Shown here piece by piece: positions 13,105 through 15,727 of a DNA stretch of 15,727 nucleotides. Source of the DNA: an uncultured delta proteobacterium (GTDB lineage Bacteria; Desulfobacterota; WTBG01; CAIYCZ01); contig CAIYCZ010000009.1 of the NCBI GenBank assembly GCA_903924805.1, positions 1 through 15,727 on the forward strand. The letters are read 5' to 3'. Below the pieces are notes generated by a model. That model searched no databases and was not told where the DNA came from. It saw nothing but the letters and a program-made list of their open reading frames with translations. Position numbers and translations under genes: made by a program. The number at the start of each line of letters is the position of its first letter. The stretch's first letter is position 1.

Positions 13105-13935
13105 ATGGAAAGATTGAAAGGCAAGAGAGCGGTCATAACCGGAGCGGGAAGCGGTTTGGGGAGAGCTCTTTCCCTTGAGCTTGCAAAACAGGGCTGGCGG
13201 ATTTTAGTTACCGATATTCAAGAGGAGCGGGCACAGGAAACGCTGAAACTCGTAGAGGCGGCAGGGGGCTATGGAGAATCGTTCTGTTGCGATGTTGCTG
13301 ATAAAAATCAGGTTGCTGCTATGGCAGATAAGGTGTTTTGCGAGTGGGGAGGAGTTGACCTTCTGGTTAACAATGCCGGTGTAAGCGTGGCAGGATTTGT
13401 TGGCAGCTCACCTCTTGAAAACTGGCAATGGATTGTTGACATTGATCTTTGGGGTGTAATTTATGGATGTCATTTTTTTATCCCGCAGATGAAAAAAACA
13501 GGGGCTGGCCATATTGTCAATATTGCTTCAAATGCAGGAATTTCCAGTTTGCCTGAAATGGCGCCTTATAACGTCACCAAGGCCGGGGTAATCAGTCTTT
13601 CTGAAACGTTGCGGTCTGAGCTTGCGCCAAGCAATATAGGCGTTACTGTAGTATGCCCCACTTTTTTTACCTCTAACCTCCTGGAAAACTTTCGTTATGA
13701 TACCGAAGAACAGTATAAGATAGCAAAAAAATTGCTTACCTGGTGGTTCTCCATGGATCCCCATGATGTTGCCCGGCGTATTCTCAAGGCGGTACGAAAA
13801 AATAAACTGTATGTGCTTCCCCAGATCGACGCCAAGTTTGTCTGGTATGCCAAACGACTTTTTCCCTCTGCTTATTTTCGTGTTCTGAGTTTTTGTTATC
13901 GGCGGGGTATACATAAATGGCTTTTAAAGGTATGA
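13105..13935 (+). CDS. Classical short-chain dehydrogenase/reductase
   Basis: This 276-residue SDR has an intact active site: nucleotide loop TGAGSGLGRA (residues 13-22), VNNAGV, Ser142, Tyr155 and Lys159 (PYNVTKAG), and the Tyr-13 spacing to Ser is canonical. After the core, a C-terminal tail (VLPQIDAKFVWYAKRLFPSAYFRVL...) is basic and aromatic, as in SDRs that act on lipid substrates at the membrane. It would interconvert a ketone and an alcohol with NAD(P). The residue after the second strand is Asp (TDIQEE), which tends to favour NAD(H). With the cluster fabG-like gene destroyed, this is the only intact ketoreductase-type SDR nearby. It is transcribed alone, 376 bases from the glycosyltransferases on the other strand, so its link to the pathway is by position only. 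Confidence 0.88.
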   Translation: MERLKGKRAVITGAGSGLGRALSLELAKQGWRILVTDIQEERAQETLKLVEAAGGYGESFCCDVADKNQVAAMADKVFCEWGGVDLLVNNAGVSVAGFVGSSPLENWQWIVDIDLWGVIYGCHFFIPQMKKTGAGHIVNIASNAGISSLPEMAPYNVTKAGVISLSETLRSELAPSNIGVTVVCPTFFTSNLLENFRYDTEEQYKIAKKLLTWWFSMDPHDVARRILKAVRKNKLYVLPQIDAKFVWYAKRLFPSAYFRVLSFCYRRGIHKWLLKV

Positions 13936-13942
13936 TTCCTTG

Positions 13943-13983
13943 TTAACCCCAAAACGGTTAAAAATATCTTCGTATATTTAACC
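13943..13983 (+). terminator. Hairpin downstream of the SDR, with a competing arm
   Basis: GGTTAAAAATA (13956-13966) pairs with TATATTTAACC (13973-13983) with one mismatch and a six-base loop. A third segment, TTAACC at 13943-13948, can pair with the same GGTTAA instead. There is no T-run after it, so intrinsic termination is doubtful; it may protect the 3' end. The rest of the gap to 14080 shows nothing. Confidence 0.3.
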
Positions 13984-14080
13984 CCATAATAATCTATCAG
14001 CTATTTGTACACTGGTTTTTTTCAATGCTATCAAAAAATTCACCGCTCAAGCCCCTCTCGCACCAGTCACCATGCGTATC

Positions 14081-14136
14081 ATTAAAAATACATTAAAAAT
14101 ATTTTATTTGACACCAGTTTCAATAATAGATTAAGC
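14081..14136 (+). promoter_or_regulatory. Possible promoter with UP-like A/T repeats ahead of the epimerase-family gene
   Basis: ATTAAAAATA occurs twice in tandem (14081-14090 and 14092-14101, 11-base period), followed by a perfect -35 TTGACA at 14108-14113. The best -10 at 17 bases is only TTAAGC (14131-14136), so the match is one-sided. The A/T repeats placed right before the -35 resemble an UP element. Confidence 0.35.
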
Positions 14137-14181
14137 TTTTAAGATACGATACATTTCCTGTGCAGCAGGTGGAGGAATTCC

Positions 14182-15222
14182 ATGTGTAAAAGAGTTTTCG
14201 TGACCGGCGGTTGCGGGTTTCTGGGATCACATGTCTGTGAATATTATATGCAAAAAGGCGCACAGGTCGTTTCCTACGATAATCTGGCAAAGCATGAGAT
14301 AGAAAGAACCGGCTTTGCAGCAGAGAAGGCGCGAAATTATAACTGGAATTATCTGAAGGGCATTGGTGTTAATCTTATAAAAGCTGATGTTAGAAATGCT
14401 GAGGAGCTGCTTGATGCTGCTGCCGGCTGTGACTACATAATCCACACCGCTGCCCAGCCTGCTATGACCATAAGCTGGGAAGACCCGCGCCTTGATATCA
14501 CCACCAATGTGATTGGCACCTTCAATGTGCTTGAGGCAGCACGAAAGCTTAAAATTCCGGTAGCATGCTGTGCAACAATCCATATTTACGGGAATAAAAT
14601 CAATGAGGGGCTTAAGGAAAGCAAAACCCAGTACATCCGGGAACCTGCCGGTATTGATGAAAAATACCCGACACTGGAAGGAACGCTCACGCCGCTCCAC
14701 GCATCCAAGGCTGCCGGTGATATGTATGTGCGGGTGTACATAGACACCTACAAACTGGAAGCAGCAAGCTTTCGCCTTACCGGCATCTACGGCACACGGC
14801 AGTTTGGCGGCGAGGATCATGGCTGGGTAGCCAATTTTTCAATACGCAGCGTGCTGGGCTGGCCCATTACTATTTACGGTACCGGAAAGCAGGTGCGTGA
14901 CATAGTATATGCTACCGATATCTGTGAGGCGTTTAATGCTTTTTATGTATCGCGCAAGGCTGGTATTTATAATATTGGAGGGGGGAAACAGACCGCCCTG
15001 TCTTTGCTTGAGTGTATTGATATCATAGAAAAAGTAAACGGCTTCAGGCCCGAGGTACAGTTTGCCCCTGAGAGACATGGGGATTTGCGGTATTTTATCT
15101 GTGATACAAGAAAAGCACAGCGAGAACTTGGCTGGTCACCACAAATCATGCCCCGGGAAGGTATTGAAAAGCTTATTGCCTGGATAAAAGATAACCGGGG
15201 TATTTTCAGCGCAAAGGCATAG
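14182..15222 (+). CDS. NAD-dependent epimerase/dehydratase family protein lacking the catalytic Tyr
   Basis: This 346-residue extended SDR is closest, by eye, to nucleotide-sugar 2-epimerases and 4,6-dehydratases (CDP-paratose 2-epimerase-like). Seen: FVTGGCGFLGSH (Gly9, Gly12, Gly15), DYIIHTAAQPAMTISWEDP, FRLTGIYGTRQFGGEDHGWVANF, IYGTGKQVRDIVYATDIC (typical substrate-side segment) and YNIGGG. The YxxxK motif is altered: TPLHASK places Leu172 where Tyr is expected, while Lys176 and the upstream Thr132 (CATIHIYG) remain. Without the Tyr, ordinary hydride-transfer chemistry should be impaired unless another residue substitutes. The start is well supported by GGAGGA at 14171-14176. It may supply or modify the sugar for the nearby glycosyltransferases. 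Confidence 0.82.
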   Translation: MCKRVFVTGGCGFLGSHVCEYYMQKGAQVVSYDNLAKHEIERTGFAAEKARNYNWNYLKGIGVNLIKADVRNAEELLDAAAGCDYIIHTAAQPAMTISWEDPRLDITTNVIGTFNVLEAARKLKIPVACCATIHIYGNKINEGLKESKTQYIREPAGIDEKYPTLEGTLTPLHASKAAGDMYVRVYIDTYKLEAASFRLTGIYGTRQFGGEDHGWVANFSIRSVLGWPITIYGTGKQVRDIVYATDICEAFNAFYVSRKAGIYNIGGGKQTALSLLECIDIIEKVNGFRPEVQFAPERHGDLRYFICDTRKAQRELGWSPQIMPREGIEKLIAWIKDNRGIFSAKA

Positions 15223-15727
15223 CTTCACGTTTATAAAAACCGTTCTTATAGCTTTAATCCGAAACGTTATGCCACTTCAATTTTTAAGCTTTCGTCAGGT
15301 ATCATCTGAATTACTTTCAGGAGATAATTTTATTTATAATTCTTGTACGCGTTGTATCTTGACCATAAAGGAGGTTTAAATCTGGAGGCAGATTTTCAGC
15401 TATTTTTTTCTTGTCCCGTCACATTCGTCCTTTCGTCGTTGCTCATTACCCCAATCAGCATCAATCTCTTGCTTTGTCATGAACTGTTTGTCTTCACCGG
15501 CAACAAATATTCTTTTAAACTCTCTGATATCTTTATCGTTGACACAATCATTGGTATATAGATGCAATAGAGAAAAAGATGGGCAAGCGGGTAGAATGTC
15601 GCGGTCGAGGTAGACCACGGCAACATAAAAATAAATCTGTCCCCTTTTTCCCCCTTTTTCCTCAAAGTCCCGCAATAAAGTATGTATAATGGGTAATTGC
15701 TAACTTTGCAATAAAAGCGTACCCCCC
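15223..15727. other. Gene-poor right edge with weak ORFs and a purine/T-rich repeat motif
   Basis: No convincing gene is present in these 505 bases. A minus-strand frame (15400-15675, TTG start, 91 codons) has coherent but unrecognised content (e.g. REFKRIFVAGEDKQF) and could be the remnant of something. At 15641-15660 the ten bases CCCCTTTTTC are repeated exactly in tandem. Next to it (15624-15644), read on the minus strand, is GGGGACAGATTTATTTTTAT. From memory, that motif recurs around REP-associated transposase (RAYT) genes and remnants in environmental genomes. No transposase domain is recognisable here. Confidence 0.3.

Noticed and set aside
14227..14820. 197-codon minus-strand frame inside the epimerase-family gene
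   Set aside because: It is antisense to a clear family member with known motifs and has no recognisable content; a shadow of codon usage.
15477..15665. 62-codon minus-strand hydrophobic frame starting MRKKGEKGDRF
   Set aside because: It starts within the low-complexity purine tract, has no ribosome-binding site, and overlaps another equally weak frame.

Overview
The window looks like a chromosomal accessory region from a Gram-negative bacterium of moderate G+C. It is dominated by a compact biosynthetic locus of the type II polyketide / fatty-acid-synthase class. The taxon cannot be fixed from sequence alone. The gene content (FabF-like pair, stand-alone E2-type acyltransferases, COG3379-like phosphohydrolase, a possible sigma-54 promoter) would fit an anaerobic planctomycete (anammox type) or a member of the former Deltaproteobacteria; this is inference only.

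Left edge (1-547): the first 125 bases hold the 5' end of a minus-strand gene for an exported protein that resembles ABC-type substrate-binding proteins. It is cut by the window edge. A roughly 420-base divergent intergenic region follows. It carries two tandem TTTGG-N10-CCAA(A/G) dyads 41 bases apart and, about 120 bases further on, a good match to a sigma-54 (-24/-12) promoter ahead of the main plus-strand gene set.

Plus-strand block (548-7012): KS-alpha with intact Cys-His-His; a KS-beta / chain-length-factor-like partner in which the nucleophile is Tyr and the first His is Asp; a wrecked fabG-like ketoreductase in three reading frames; an acyl carrier protein with a large insertion; holo-ACP synthase (AcpS); a short orphan reading frame that may be the last part of a hotdog dehydratase; a stand-alone CAT-fold (E2 catalytic domain) acyltransferase; a 25-codon hydrophobic ORF overlapping it by ATGA; and a stand-alone thioester-reductase-like protein.

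Minus-strand block (12728-7029, read right to left): two tandem MGT-type glycosyltransferases, an alkaline-phosphatase-superfamily phosphohydrolase (COG3379 type), and a second CAT-fold acyltransferase. The last has its own predicted promoter with a perfect 19-base palindrome over the -10. This block converges on the thioester reductase with only 16 bases between the stop codons.

Right part (13105-15222): an intact classical SDR and an NAD-dependent epimerase/dehydratase-family protein whose catalytic Tyr is replaced by Leu. The last 505 bases hold no convincing gene.

Working model (inference): KS-alpha/KS-beta and the ACP, activated by the adjacent AcpS, build an acyl chain. The thioester reductase and/or the CAT-fold acyltransferases release or transfer it, and the glycosyltransferases, phosphohydrolase and sugar-nucleotide-type epimerase decorate it, giving a glycosylated lipid or polyketide. 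The in-cluster ketoreductase, and possibly a dehydratase, have decayed. Reduction must therefore come from elsewhere (perhaps the SDR at 13105 or housekeeping FabG/FabZ), or the product has changed, or the pathway is eroding.
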